Assembly (NCBI GenBank): GCA_011049795.1
Contig: DRHD01000045.1
Coordinates: 1 to 46,971 of the forward strand
Source: Porticoccus sp.
GTDB lineage: Bacteria > Pseudomonadota > Gammaproteobacteria > Pseudomonadales > Porticoccaceae
DNA: 46,971 nucleotides
Reading direction: 5' to 3'
Both the position numbers and the translations under genes were made by a program. The notes beneath the pieces were generated by a model that did no database searches, was not told the DNA's origin, and was given only the letters and a program-made list of their open reading frames with translations. This document shows, piece after piece, positions 7,675-16,774 of this stretch (positions within the stretch are counted from its first letter, which is position 1; each line of letters begins with the position of its first letter).

Positions 7675-9945
7675 ATGAGCAACAGCGGATTGACCAAAAA
7701 TTGGCAAGAGCTTACCGATAAGGGAACCACTGCTGTCCGCGAGATAGTGCTGGATATGGCCCGCTCGTTATTTAATGGCTTTCTACATGACGTCCATGAC
7801 CGGCTTATTGATTACTCACAAAAGCCCTCTGAAGACCAGAAAAGTTTCGAATTCCTTCATGCCCGCTCTAGAATTAGTGCCAAGCACAACGAAATCTCAC
7901 GTATTTTCTTAAAAGAGTTGTCGCATTATTTTGACCGATTCGCTGCACAGGATTTAAGTTCCCCTGAAGATATTGAGGGGGATACCGATGGAGGGTTGGC
8001 GTTATTAGATCACGATGTTTTAGAGGAGAATATCGCCTTGGCAGCGATCCGCAAGCGTGCCGAGACGGACTATCTGGAATCACTTTGGGCGCTCGGCCAA
8101 CGTATGTCATTGCTCTATGGCGGCAAGACTATCCCGGAAAATCAGCTGCCTTTGGCTCCAGGCCGTTTCTGTAGTGCCATCAAGCGCGCTCTTGCTGTGG
8201 CAGACATTTCGTTACCGGCCAAATTGGTGATCTGTAAATTGTTTGATCGTCAGCTAGTGTCACAGTTAGGCGTGGTTTACGGTAAGGCAAATAATATTCT
8301 TACCGAGATGGGTGTGCTCCCCAACCTGAATTATCAGGTGGAGAAATCCAAATCAGCTGATTCAGCCAGATTTACCGGCGCTGCGCCGCGTAAGAGCCAA
8401 GGTGTTCAGTATGACGGTATTCCAATGCCGACAACCCCCGTGGTTGATCAGCCCTTATCGCTTCCACCACAAGACTTGCCACCACAAGAGTACCAGCATC
8501 AACTGGTCAATAGCATCCAGTTCTTACATCAGCGGTTGCTGGCGAAAGCTCCCTCCAATGAAGTAGCTAAGCCAGGTCAGCCGCTGCAATACGCAGGGCA
8601 TCAATTGGTAGAGGCAGCGGTACAGCTGCAACAACTCGATCAGGTGATGGCTGCAGAGATTCTCTCTGCAGCGCAGGAAATTAAGCCGTTAGATATTGCC
8701 AAGGCGCGACACCGTCTGGTTAGTCAACTGAAAGAAATTACCGACTCCAAGGAAGCGCCACCCCTGAGTGGAGATGATACGCGTGCTATCGATTTGGTGG
8801 GAATGCTGTTTGAGTATGTGCTCAATGACGAACACCTTCCTGATTGCGTAAAGGCACTGCTGAGTTATCTACACACACCCTTTCTCAAATTGGCATTTTC
8901 TGAGGCCGATTTTTTTCGGCAACAAGGACATCCATCACGTCTGCTGTTAAATGCCCTGGCAGATGCTGGTGCTCGTTGGGTTGGTAGCGATGGCTCATCT
9001 CAGTTCGATATGTTGGAACAAATCCGCCAAACGGTACGAACGGTTTTGGACGAGGATGAGGTGGATGCCAAGATTTTTGCTGGGTTGTTGATGACATTTA
9101 ATAGTGTTGTACAGAAGATTGAGTTGCGTGTTCAGTTGCTTGAGAAGCGTGCCATGGAAAAAGCGCGCGGTGAGGACAAGTTATGTGAAGCCAAGCAGCG
9201 GGTAAACCGGGAGATCCATCAGCGTATTGCCGAAAAAGATATTCCCTCCGCCATTCTGTTGTTCTTATTGCAACCTTGGTCAGATTATCTGTCTTTTATT
9301 CTGCTGCGCCACGGTGATAAATCAGATGCCTGGACACATGCGCTCGCGCTTGTTGACGATATGTTGTGGGGGCTGGAGTTGAGTGGTTCTGAGGAGGAGT
9401 GGTCGCGCTGGCGGCAGCACTATCCGTGGATGGAGTCAGTCATTCAGCAGGGCTTTGACACGATTGGGTACGAAACTGGCAAGGCATTGAAGTTAAAACG
9501 CTCCATTGATCATATCTATCAATTACGTGAGAAAAATCTCAAGCCTGAAACGGCATCAAAAGAAATTCGGAGCAAACTGGTTCATATGGCAGAGATGAAG
9601 GCCGGGGAAAAAGTAGATTTGTCGCGTATGAGTGAAAAAGAACAGGCCATCATAGAGAAGCTGAGGTTGATGGAGTTCGGTGCTTGGTTTGAACACCGTG
9701 ATGGCAAGCGTGAAAAGGTGGCTTGGTTTAATCCCAGTACCTTGCACTTTCTGTTTGTGGATCAAAGCGGTAAACGTTCAGGTATGCAGACGGGTGAGGA
9801 GCTTGCACAGGCTATGGTTGCTGGTGAGGTGCGAATGATTTCAGGTAGTACCAAGCCGCTGGTGGAGAGAACGATGGACTCCATCTTTAGCGAGCTTAAT
9901 GAGCAAGTTCAGGCGCAGCCTCAAGGAGAGCGACATGCCCAGTGA
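7675..9945 (+). CDS. DUF1631 family protein
   Basis: A 756-residue, mostly helical soluble protein of the DUF1631 family, which some databases mislabel as thymidine phosphorylase. No signal peptide or membrane segment is visible. The N-terminal region (about 30-130) holds the family-like FEFLHARSRISAKHN stretch. A proline- and glutamine-rich low-complexity linker lies at about 255-275. The C-terminal 100 residues (from about 660) are a beta-rich segment with WFEHRDGKREKVAW and FLFVDQSGKRSGMQ. The start ATG 7675 directly follows an in-frame stop; AGGAGG lies 16 bases upstream, further than usual. The stop codon overlaps the following PilZ gene, which suggests co-translation and a link to c-di-GMP signalling. 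No biochemical function is known to me. Confidence 0.85.
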   Translation: MSNSGLTKNWQELTDKGTTAVREIVLDMARSLFNGFLHDVHDRLIDYSQKPSEDQKSFEFLHARSRISAKHNEISRIFLKELSHYFDRFAAQDLSSPEDIEGDTDGGLALLDHDVLEENIALAAIRKRAETDYLESLWALGQRMSLLYGGKTIPENQLPLAPGRFCSAIKRALAVADISLPAKLVICKLFDRQLVSQLGVVYGKANNILTEMGVLPNLNYQVEKSKSADSARFTGAAPRKSQGVQYDGIPMPTTPVVDQPLSLPPQDLPPQEYQHQLVNSIQFLHQRLLAKAPSNEVAKPGQPLQYAGHQLVEAAVQLQQLDQVMAAEILSAAQEIKPLDIAKARHRLVSQLKEITDSKEAPPLSGDDTRAIDLVGMLFEYVLNDEHLPDCVKALLSYLHTPFLKLAFSEADFFRQQGHPSRLLLNALADAGARWVGSDGSSQFDMLEQIRQTVRTVLDEDEVDAKIFAGLLMTFNSVVQKIELRVQLLEKRAMEKARGEDKLCEAKQRVNREIHQRIAEKDIPSAILLFLLQPWSDYLSFILLRHGDKSDAWTHALALVDDMLWGLELSGSEEEWSRWRQHYPWMESVIQQGFDTIGYETGKALKLKRSIDHIYQLREKNLKPETASKEIRSKLVHMAEMKAGEKVDLSRMSEKEQAIIEKLRLMEFGAWFEHRDGKREKVAWFNPSTLHFLFVDQSGKRSGMQTGEELAQAMVAGEVRMISGSTKPLVERTMDSIFSELNEQVQAQPQGERHAQ
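9923..9930 (+). promoter_or_regulatory. Shine-Dalgarno that decides the PilZ gene start
   Basis: AAGGAGAG lies four bases before ATG 9935 and inside the end of the DUF1631 coding sequence. It favours 9935 over the upstream in-frame ATG at 9899. Confidence 0.7.
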
Positions 9946-10315
9946 GCTTAATCGGCGCAGTTTACCTCGGCATAAGCTGGGTGCCCAAGTGGAGGTCGTC
10001 AATCAGATCACGGGCGTTACCCTGGGGGTGATGGTCGATGTACACCTTGAAGGTTTTATGTTGATGGGGTCGGAGCAATTGAAGCCCGAGCATCTTTACC
10101 AGATAAAGCTAAGGGCAGGTGACCTGAATGGGAATCTTGAAGAGAGTATAGAGCTTGGTGTTGACTGCCTGTGGACACGTGCCATGGCACAGGGGGACAG
10201 GTTCTGGGCGGGTTGTCGGATTATTGATGTATCGCCTGATGCAAGAGAAAAGTTGGCACAACTGATCTCGGAATTTACTGAAAGCGTATCGAAAACTTCC
10301 GGTGTTTCTCTATAG
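9935..10315 (+). CDS. PilZ domain protein
   Basis: A 126-residue protein made almost entirely of one PilZ domain, the common c-di-GMP receptor fold. The RxxxR element is present (R8 and R12 in RRSLPRH). The second motif, usually D/NxSxxG, reads DVHLEG (35-40), with His in place of Ser, so binding is plausible but not assured. I chose ATG 9935 because AAGGAGAG (9923-9930) sits at ideal spacing and the RxxxR then lies close to the N-terminus. An ATG at 9899 would lie deep inside the upstream gene. The start overlaps the last codons of the DUF1631 gene (stop 9943-9945), so the pair forms a translationally coupled unit. Confidence 0.88.
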   Translation: MPSELNRRSLPRHKLGAQVEVVNQITGVTLGVMVDVHLEGFMLMGSEQLKPEHLYQIKLRAGDLNGNLEESIELGVDCLWTRAMAQGDRFWAGCRIIDVSPDAREKLAQLISEFTESVSKTSGVSL

Positions 10316-10353
10316 TTGGTTTTTTATAGCAGGTTTCTTCATCCGTTATATTT

Positions 10354-11406
10354 CTAGTGTTTTTCTAAAAGTACCAGTTTAAAACCCTTTTTCTCGCCGA
10401 GCTTGCTGACTTGAAATAGAGGCTCAGCACAGCTTTCCAGAGGGACAAACCGGTTGACCACAAATAATGCCATACCGCCAGTCTTCAGGTGCTGGTGACA
10501 GCTCGTGACGAACCGTTGGGTAAGTTGGTTGTCGGTGGTGAAACCCTGGTGAAAAGGCGGGTTGCAGATCACTGCGTCAAATTTTTTGCTAATATTTTCA
10601 GCGCAGTCACCAGCAATAACCTCTCCATCAATGCCGGCCAATGAAAAGTTTTTTGAGCATGCGGCAATCGCTGCGGCATTGTTGTCCGTGGCAGTGATGG
10701 TTGCTTCAACACATTGTCTGGCAGCGACAGAGAGATAACCGTAACCACAGCCCAGATCCAGAATATGGCGAGGGGTATTCCGGAAGCGCCCAAAAAAATC
10801 TGACAAATGTTCAGCCAAAAATGCGCTGCCTTGATCCACTTTATTCCAGCCAAATAACCCGGGTTTGCTGTAAAGCAGTTGGTCGTTTGAGGGAGAAGTT
10901 AATGAGATACAAGGTTTGAGCTGCTGGTAATCTTGGTCGTCCAGAGGTTGTTCTGTGGAAGACTGATGGTGGATCACCCCACGGTAAACACTGCCATGCT
11001 TTTCCGGCGTGGCTCGGGTGCCAAAATAGCGGGCGGCCTTATCGGTATAGGTTTTAATTCCGTCAGTCTTCGCGCCAGAAAGTACCAGGGTGCCGTTGTT
11101 GGTTAGTAATCGCCGGGAGTTGTTGATGACGTGATGAGTCACCGGTTTTTCTTTGGAAACCCGGTATAGCACTTGGCTAAAACTGTTGTCGCCAAAAGAA
11201 GAAAAATCAAAATCGTTAAAATGGCAACTTAGGCCGGATGACTGAGCCTGGTTGTAGATGTCATAGCGGTTTGTAATAAGGGTCATGGTGTCAGTGAGCA
11301 ATAAATGAAGTGGGGCACCCCTAAGATTCTCATCGGCCACCAATAACTGGGGGCCGGTTACCTGACAAAGTTGTTGCATTAGGAGTTGAAATGAAGGGTC
11401 CGTCAT
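10354..11406 (-). CDS. rsmC: RsmC/RlmG-type 16S/23S rRNA (guanine-N2) methyltransferase
   Basis: A 350-residue protein with the two-domain layout of RsmC and RlmG. A degenerate N-terminal methyltransferase-like half is followed by a catalytic half with the SAM-binding motif ILDLGCGYGYLSV (about 215-228) and the substrate-base motif CNPPFHQG (about 285-292). RsmC methylates G1207 of 16S rRNA using SAM. The linker SKPGLFGWNKVDQGS resembles the TLPGVFSRDGLDVGS region of E. coli RsmC, which favours RsmC over RlmG. I chose ATG 11406; a TTG at 11424 would add six residues, and neither has a strong ribosome-binding site. It is convergent with the PilZ gene. RlmG remains possible. Confidence 0.75.
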   Translation of the reverse strand: MTDPSFQLLMQQLCQVTGPQLLVADENLRGAPLHLLLTDTMTLITNRYDIYNQAQSSGLSCHFNDFDFSSFGDNSFSQVLYRVSKEKPVTHHVINNSRRLLTNNGTLVLSGAKTDGIKTYTDKAARYFGTRATPEKHGSVYRGVIHHQSSTEQPLDDQDYQQLKPCISLTSPSNDQLLYSKPGLFGWNKVDQGSAFLAEHLSDFFGRFRNTPRHILDLGCGYGYLSVAARQCVEATITATDNNAAAIAACSKNFSLAGIDGEVIAGDCAENISKKFDAVICNPPFHQGFTTDNQLTQRFVTSCHQHLKTGGMALFVVNRFVPLESCAEPLFQVSKLGEKKGFKLVLLEKH

Positions 11407-11480
11407 GCGGCTGGATACTCTCAATCTTTGGTGATGTCAGTCTGGTGGAGTCAGAAAGCAGTAGCCACAGGGTATCAGCT

Positions 11481-12140
11481 TTACTCACCACGTAGACTGA
11501 TGATTTCCCAGTTACGCTTGGTCGCTACTGCTTTTAACTGGTCACAGGGGTCAACAGCTACCGGACGCTCAACAATCTCAAGCAGTGGCAGATCATTGAT
11601 AGAATCGCTATAAAAACTGCTGCCTTCCATACTGTGGCCAGTTTGTGTCAGCCAGCTGTTCAGGCGAGTGACTTTCCCTTCTTTGTAGCTGGGTATCCCG
11701 CATACTCGCCCAGTGTAGCGGTTGTTGTGTTGTTCCAGCTCAGTGGCAATAAGGTGATCTACGCCAAGTTTCTCGCAAATGGGTTCCACCACAAACCTGT
11801 TGGTGGAGGTGATCACCATCAGCGTGTCGCCATTGTCTCGGTGGTATTGCAGTAGTGCCTCAGCGTGAGGCAGCCACATAGGTTCAATGACGTCGGCCAT
11901 AAACTGAGCGTGGAGTGTTGTTAATTCCGATGAGTTAAGTTTGGCTAAGGGCGCCAACGAAAACGCAAGGTAAGCAGACATGTCCAGCTTGCCGTTTTGG
12001 TAATCACCGTAAAACTGATCGTTCATTTGTTTGTAATAAGCAGCGTCGACAATATTGTGGGCGACGAGAAACTCCCCCCAGCCATGATCGCTGTCACCTG
12101 CAATGAGGGTGTTATCAAGATCAAAGATGGCAAGTGGCAT
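11481..12140 (-). CDS. HAD-superfamily subfamily IB phosphatase
   Basis: A 219-residue cytoplasmic phosphatase of the SerB-like HAD-IB group. Motif I is DLDNT near the N-terminus (nucleophile Asp7, acid/base Asp9), motif II is ITSTN, the conserved lysine lies in SYKEGK, and motif III is YSDSINDLPLL. The large helical cap between motifs I and II is typical of IB members acting on small phosphoesters. Similar genes stand beside rppH-ptsP in Pseudomonas. The substrate is unknown; phosphoserine and histidinol phosphate are common guesses for this group. I start at ATG 12140, so that motif I follows MPLAIF directly; the ATG at 12176 adds 12 residues not expected in the family. Confidence 0.85.
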   Translation of the reverse strand: MPLAIFDLDNTLIAGDSDHGWGEFLVAHNIVDAAYYKQMNDQFYGDYQNGKLDMSAYLAFSLAPLAKLNSSELTTLHAQFMADVIEPMWLPHAEALLQYHRDNGDTLMVITSTNRFVVEPICEKLGVDHLIATELEQHNNRYTGRVCGIPSYKEGKVTRLNSWLTQTGHSMEGSSFYSDSINDLPLLEIVERPVAVDPCDQLKAVATKRNWEIISLRGE

Positions 12141-12330
12141 GGGTTTCTCGCAGGTTATTTTTAAAAAAGGCGCCATAGCTTAACGAGAGATAGGGCTGTC
12201 CTCAACTATGTATTTAATGTAAGTTCTAGTGTCGGAGTGAATGTTGGGTTGCTGATTTCGAAGGCTCTGGTGTACAGAATTCGAATTTACGGACTATGTT
12301 TTAGGGTACAGGTTTTTAAGGGTATAGGCA

Positions 12331-12819
12331 GTGGTTGATCAAGAGGGCTTTCGCCCGAACGTGGGTATTGTGATCTCTAATGGTGTGGGCCAGTTGTTAT
12401 GGGCCAAGCGAATTGGCCAGGATGCCTGGCAGTTTCCTCAAGGTGGTATTAATCCCGGTGAAAAGCCAGAACAGGCACTTTATCGGGAGCTCTACGAAGA
12501 AGTGGGGCTTGAACCCCACGACGTTGAGTTGTTAGCCTGTACTCGCAGTTGGTTGAGATACCGCCTGCCAAAGGCTATGCAGCGAAGACATTCCAAGCCA
12601 TTGTGTATTGGTCAGAAGCAGAAATGGTTTTTGCTGAAATTGGTGGGGGATGAGAGCAAGGTTCGCATGGATCATTGTGAAAAACCTGAGTTTGATGGCT
12701 GGCAGTGGGTGAATTATTGGTACCCCGTCAATCAGGTCATTGAATTTAAAAGAGATGTATATCGCAGGGCATTAAAAGAGTTATCGCCATTGCAATGTGA
12801 AATGGAGCGCCAAGGCTAG
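12331..12819 (+). CDS. rppH: RNA pyrophosphohydrolase, Nudix family
   Basis: A 162-residue enzyme that removes pyrophosphate from the 5' end of primary transcripts, opening them to RNase E decay. The Nudix box spans residues 38-60 and is complete ([20 protein letters not shown], then VGL), with REL/EE metal ligands. The N-terminus [17 protein letters not shown] aligns with E. coli [17 protein letters not shown], which supports the GTG start at 12331. The stop is immediately followed by the ATG of ptsP, with no gap. The rppH-ptsP pair is a conserved arrangement in gammaproteobacteria. The roughly 190 bases upstream contain no promoter I can defend. Confidence 0.96.
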   Translation: MVDQEGFRPNVGIVISNGVGQLLWAKRIGQDAWQFPQGGINPGEKPEQALYRELYEEVGLEPHDVELLACTRSWLRYRLPKAMQRRHSKPLCIGQKQKWFLLKLVGDESKVRMDHCEKPEFDGWQWVNYWYPVNQVIEFKRDVYRRALKELSPLQCEMERQG

Positions 12820-15096
12820 ATGCTGGAATCACTGAGAACCATCGTACAGGAAGTTAATGCGGCCAAGGACTTCGCTGAAGTCCTAAAGTTGATTGTCCAT
12901 CTGGTAAAACAGGTGACAAAAACCGGTACGTGCTCGGTATACCTCTACAGCCCCGAAGATGATAGTTATGTGCTCATGGCTACCGATGGGCTGAACCCGG
13001 ATTCTGTGGGTAAAGTCCGGCTGTCTAGCCGAGAGGGCTTGGTGGGTTTGGTCGCTTCCCGGGCTGAGCCCATTAATCTTGAGGTGGCAGACGCCCACCC
13101 CAAGTTTGCTTATTTTCCTGAAACGGGCGAGCAGAGCTTTCGCTCTTTTCTGGGTGCGCCCATTATTCACCAGCGCAAGGTGCTGGGTGTGTTGGTGGTT
13201 CAGGAGCAAGAGCAGCGGCGCTTTGATGAAAGCGAAGAGTCATTTCTGGTGACCGTCTCGGCGCAACTGGCCGGGGTTATTGCCCATGCTGATGCAACCG
13301 GTGAACTGGGCCGACTTATAAACCCAAGGGAAGATGTCCGTGAGCGCATCTATCCTGGTGTGGCCAGCGCCCCTGGTGTGGCCATTGGTACTGTGGTGGT
13401 GATTGCGCCATCAGCAGACCTCAATGTTGTTCCTCTCCGACATGTAAAGGATATCGAGGCTGAGTTGTGTCAATTTCGTCAAGCGATGGAGCAAACCAAG
13501 CGGGACATCCGTGCACTTGATGAGAGTATGGTGGGCAAACTCAGTGATGAAGAACGGGCGTTATTTGATGTCTACGTAAGGATGCTCGATGACCACGCTC
13601 TTGGTGGTGAGGTTACTAGCTTGATTAAGGAAGGGCTATGCGCACAAAGCGCTTGGTCCCAGGTCGTGCTGCGTCATATCCGAATGTTTAAGAGTATGAA
13701 GGATGCGTATCTGCGAGAGCGGGCTACTGATGTGGAGGACTTGGGGCGCCGGGTGTTAGCTTACCTGCAACAATCGGAAACCAAGCGCACCACCTACCCG
13801 GATAATATGGTGATGGTTGGTGAGGAGTTATCTGCGGCCTCTTTTGCTGATGTCCCTCTGGAGAAAGTAATAGCAATCGTCTCAGTCAAAGGCTCTCGTA
13901 ACTCCCACATGGCTATTCTCGGACGTGCTATTGGTATACCCACAGTGATGGGGGTGGTCGACTTGCCGTGGGGGAATTTGGAAGGCGAGGAGGTCATTGT
14001 TGACGGCCACAATGGTCAGATGGTTGTTTCTCCAAGTGATGAGGTGCGAGAGACCTATGTTCAGCAAATTTATGAAGAAAAACTGCTGGCGGCTGACCTC
14101 GAAAAATTAACCGATGAGCCCTGTGTGACGGCAGATGGTCACAAGCTAGGGCTTTGGGTTAATACCGGGTTGCGATTGGATGCCCTGCTGTCTCTTGATC
14201 GTGGGGCCGAGGGCGTTGGTTTATATCGTACCGAAATTCCCTTTCTGATGCTGGACAGATTTCCCTCTGAAGAAGAGCAGCGCAAGTCTTACCGTGAGCA
14301 GCTGGAAATGTTTGCGCCCAGAATTGTAACCATGCGAACGCTGGATATTGGCGGCGATAAGGATTTACCCTATTTCCCTATCGAAGAAGAGAACCCGTTT
14401 CTTGGTTGGCGTGGTATCCGTATTTGTCTGGATCACCCCGAAATTTTTCTAGTACAGCTGCGAGCGATGATGCGTGCTAGTGAGGGGCTGAACAATCTCA
14501 GTATTCTCTTGCCTATGATTTCTAATTTGGCTGAGCTGGAAAGTGCGCTGGAGTTGATTTATCGGGTATACGACGAACTGACCGAGGAAGAAGGCTACCA
14601 GATTGAAATGCCTAATGTGGGGGCGATGATCGAAGTACCCGCAGCGGTATACCAGGTCCGCGAAATTGCCCGCCGGGTAGACTTCCTGTCTGTGGGCACC
14701 AATGACTTAACCCAGTACCTGCTGGCGGTTGATCGCAATAATCCGCGAGTCGCGCATCTTTATCATACCTGCCACCCAAGTGTGTTGAGAGCGCTGCGGT
14801 CTATTGTTGAAGGTGCCAAAGGAGAGAATACTCCCGTCAGTGTTTGTGGCGAAATGGCAGGGGATCCCGTTGGCGCAGTACTCCTGATGGCACTGGGTTT
14901 CCGGGTGCTATCAATGAGTGCAACCAGCTTGCTGAGGGTGAAGGCCATTTTGCGCCAAGTAAGCCTGACGGAAGCGGAGAAATTACTGGAAGAGGTCATG
15001 GTGATGCCCGATGCCCAGTCTGTTTTGAAGCACATGGAAGATGCGTTGAAAAAACCAGAAGTTGCCGGATTGTTCCGTGGCGCCAAGGTTCACTGA
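12820..15096 (+). CDS. ptsP: Enzyme I of the nitrogen phosphotransferase system (EI-Ntr)
   Basis: A 758-residue PEP-protein phosphotransferase that starts the PTS-Ntr relay (EI-Ntr to NPr to EIIA-Ntr), a regulatory cascade responding to nitrogen and potassium state. Residues about 15-160 form a GAF domain, followed by the PEP-utiliser N-terminal domain, the swivelling phosphohistidine domain with GSRNSHMAILGRA (His363), and the PEP-binding TIM barrel (about 415-690). Barrel motifs include GLYRTEIPFL, TLDIGGDKDLPYF, SVGTNDLTQYLLAVDRNN, and SVCGEMAGD with the catalytic Cys676. Length and domain order are standard. It begins on the base after the rppH stop. No NPr or EIIA-Ntr gene is in the window. 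Confidence 0.96.
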   Translation: MLESLRTIVQEVNAAKDFAEVLKLIVHLVKQVTKTGTCSVYLYSPEDDSYVLMATDGLNPDSVGKVRLSSREGLVGLVASRAEPINLEVADAHPKFAYFPETGEQSFRSFLGAPIIHQRKVLGVLVVQEQEQRRFDESEESFLVTVSAQLAGVIAHADATGELGRLINPREDVRERIYPGVASAPGVAIGTVVVIAPSADLNVVPLRHVKDIEAELCQFRQAMEQTKRDIRALDESMVGKLSDEERALFDVYVRMLDDHALGGEVTSLIKEGLCAQSAWSQVVLRHIRMFKSMKDAYLRERATDVEDLGRRVLAYLQQSETKRTTYPDNMVMVGEELSAASFADVPLEKVIAIVSVKGSRNSHMAILGRAIGIPTVMGVVDLPWGNLEGEEVIVDGHNGQMVVSPSDEVRETYVQQIYEEKLLAADLEKLTDEPCVTADGHKLGLWVNTGLRLDALLSLDRGAEGVGLYRTEIPFLMLDRFPSEEEQRKSYREQLEMFAPRIVTMRTLDIGGDKDLPYFPIEEENPFLGWRGIRICLDHPEIFLVQLRAMMRASEGLNNLSILLPMISNLAELESALELIYRVYDELTEEEGYQIEMPNVGAMIEVPAAVYQVREIARRVDFLSVGTNDLTQYLLAVDRNNPRVAHLYHTCHPSVLRALRSIVEGAKGENTPVSVCGEMAGDPVGAVLLMALGFRVLSMSATSLLRVKAILRQVSLTEAEKLLEEVMVMPDAQSVLKHMEDALKKPEVAGLFRGAKVH

Positions 15097-15106
15097 TTGG
15101 GAAAGT

Positions 15107-15874
15107 TCACTGGTCGGGGCTGGCTAGGTTGAACGTTCTTCGTTCACTTTGAGATCCATCACTCCCATAGGTTTGCTCCACTAGAGTTGTTTCTCCCTGG
15201 TTATTTTTTAAGAGCACCGTGGTGCAGCGAGTGCCGTAGTCTTTTGACGTGATAAATGGCGGTGAAAGCATGCGCTCCATTTCCAGTCCCACACCCGTAT
15301 CAGGTAAGTACTCATCGGCAAAAGGCTCCCGTCGCTGAAGGCTCTGGATCAGTAGGTCACGATCCACAGAGTTTGTTTTGAACAGGGGTTCTAGTGCCTC
15401 CTTGACGTGGATGGCTTTTGGCCAGGGGCTATCCAGTAGATGGTTACTGAGGGAGTAGATGCCCGGGGACACCCCTTGTATCTGTGGTTGACGGTTGGAG
15501 CAGTAGTACAGTTGGTCTCCATCGCCTAGTAGCAGGTTAAAACCATTGTATTGGTCACCCTCATCGATGACATGCTGTGCATATTGTCTGATGTCGGTGC
15601 CGCTGCTGAGAAAGTTGGCGGTTAGTTCGCCCCGGGATCGAGGTGCGGGTTGCTCGTGTCCCTCACGGTAATTGGTGACAGCAGCAAATTGACCTTGACG
15701 ATTGATTCCAAGCCAAGTCCCACCGCCCGTGAGATCCCTGCCGGCGAGAATGTCAGGTTGGTCTTCCCAAAAACCTGCCGGTGCCGTGGGCCGCTGATAA
15801 TACTCATCGCGGTTGGCCGCCATAATCAGTGGATAATCGGGGTGATATTTCCAGGCAAAAACAATCAGGCACAT
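15107..15874 (-). CDS. NRDE (TANGO2-like) family protein
   Basis: A 255-residue protein of the NRDE family, related to eukaryotic TANGO2. The protein begins Met-Cys, with the NRDE motif at 21-24 in MAANRDEYYQRP and a conserved GGGTWLGINRQGQFAAVTN stretch that follows. The fold is thought to resemble N-terminal nucleophile hydrolases, with Cys2 as the candidate nucleophile after Met removal. The bacterial function is not established; TANGO2 relatives have been linked to haem and lipid handling. I start at ATG 15874 so that Cys2 is second; a TTG at 15895 would add seven residues. The gene is convergent with ptsP, with only 10 bases between them, and divergent from lgt. Confidence 0.85.
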   Translation of the reverse strand: MCLIVFAWKYHPDYPLIMAANRDEYYQRPTAPAGFWEDQPDILAGRDLTGGGTWLGINRQGQFAAVTNYREGHEQPAPRSRGELTANFLSSGTDIRQYAQHVIDEGDQYNGFNLLLGDGDQLYYCSNRQPQIQGVSPGIYSLSNHLLDSPWPKAIHVKEALEPLFKTNSVDRDLLIQSLQRREPFADEYLPDTGVGLEMERMLSPPFITSKDYGTRCTTVLLKNNQGETTLVEQTYGSDGSQSERRTFNLASPDQ

Positions 15875-15943
15875 GGTGGCATTGTAACCCAGCAAGGGAA
15901 CAGGCTATGATCCATTCAACCCGATTTTGACCTAAGTTATTCA

Positions 15944-16774
15944 ATGCTAAGTTATCCAGATATTGATCCCATCGCCTTCTCGCTGGGGCCATTCAGCGTT
16001 CATTGGTACGGATTTATGTACCTTCTGGGGTTTTTGATTGCCTGGCGGTTGGCCCTCCGGCGCAGTATGCGGCCTTGGTCACCAGTACGCCGAATTCAAG
16101 TGGAAGACCTTATCGTCTATTGTGCCTTCGGTGTGATTCTGGGCGGTCGTTTTGGTTATGTGCTTTTCTACAATTTTGAAAAATGGCTGTCTGACCCACT
16201 GTGGTTGATTCGAATTTGGGAGGGCGGCATGTCCTTTCATGGTGGGTTGCTTGGTGTGTTGGCAGCTCTGTGGCTTTATAGCCGGAAAATTAAGCAGCCA
16301 TTTTTGACGTTGGGTGACTTTGTGGCACCGATGGTGCCCATTGGTATTGGCTTGGGACGGCTGGGAAACTTTATTGGCCAGGAGCTTTGGGGGAGGCCCA
16401 CCGATAGCTGGTTGGGTATGCTGTTTCCGGGTGACCCGCAACAATTACCGAGGCATGCCTCTCAACTCTATGAAGCCATTCTGGAAGGTGTAGTACTGAG
16501 CATCGTGTTGATTATTTTTTCAAGAAAGCCACGACCTAAAGGTGTGGTAGGTGGCTTGTTCTTAGCGCTCTATGCCAGTTTTAGGTTCTCTGTAGAATTC
16601 CTTCGGGAGCCTGATAGTCATATCGGTTTTGATCTGTTTGACTGGATGACGAGAGGGCAGCTGTTATGTCTGCCCATGTTTGCGGTGGGTGCCGGGTTGA
16701 TTCTGTGGGGCTATTTTGGCCCGAAAGCACAGGCAAGCACGATAAATAGCCCTATAAATAGAGACGTTAAATGA
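15944..16774 (+). CDS. lgt: Prolipoprotein diacylglyceryl transferase
   Basis: A 276-residue inner-membrane enzyme that transfers diacylglycerol from phosphatidylglycerol to the lipobox cysteine of prolipoproteins, the first step of lipoprotein maturation. Several hydrophobic segments are visible, including those around residues 20-35, 55-75, 95-115 and 255-270. The signatures [23 protein letters not shown] (essential His) and [16 protein letters not shown] (essential Arg) are all present. Length is normal. The stop overlaps the thyA start by four bases (ATGA), so lgt, thyA and, four bases later, folA form one transcription unit. The Pseudomonas genome shows the same neighbourhood. Confidence 0.97.
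   Translation: MLSYPDIDPIAFSLGPFSVHWYGFMYLLGFLIAWRLALRRSMRPWSPVRRIQVEDLIVYCAFGVILGGRFGYVLFYNFEKWLSDPLWLIRIWEGGMSFHGGLLGVLAALWLYSRKIKQPFLTLGDFVAPMVPIGIGLGRLGNFIGQELWGRPTDSWLGMLFPGDPQQLPRHASQLYEAILEGVVLSIVLIIFSRKPRPKGVVGGLFLALYASFRFSVEFLREPDSHIGFDLFDWMTRGQLLCLPMFAVGAGLILWGYFGPKAQASTINSPINRDVK

Noticed and set aside
12141..12330. Promoter for rppH-ptsP
   Set aside because: Several weak -35/-10 pairs exist but none stands out in the roughly 190-base gap, so I list none.
15127..15147. GAACG/CGTTC hairpin as a terminator between ptsP and the NRDE gene
   Set aside because: The stem is only about six base pairs, has no U-run, and lies inside the NRDE coding sequence.
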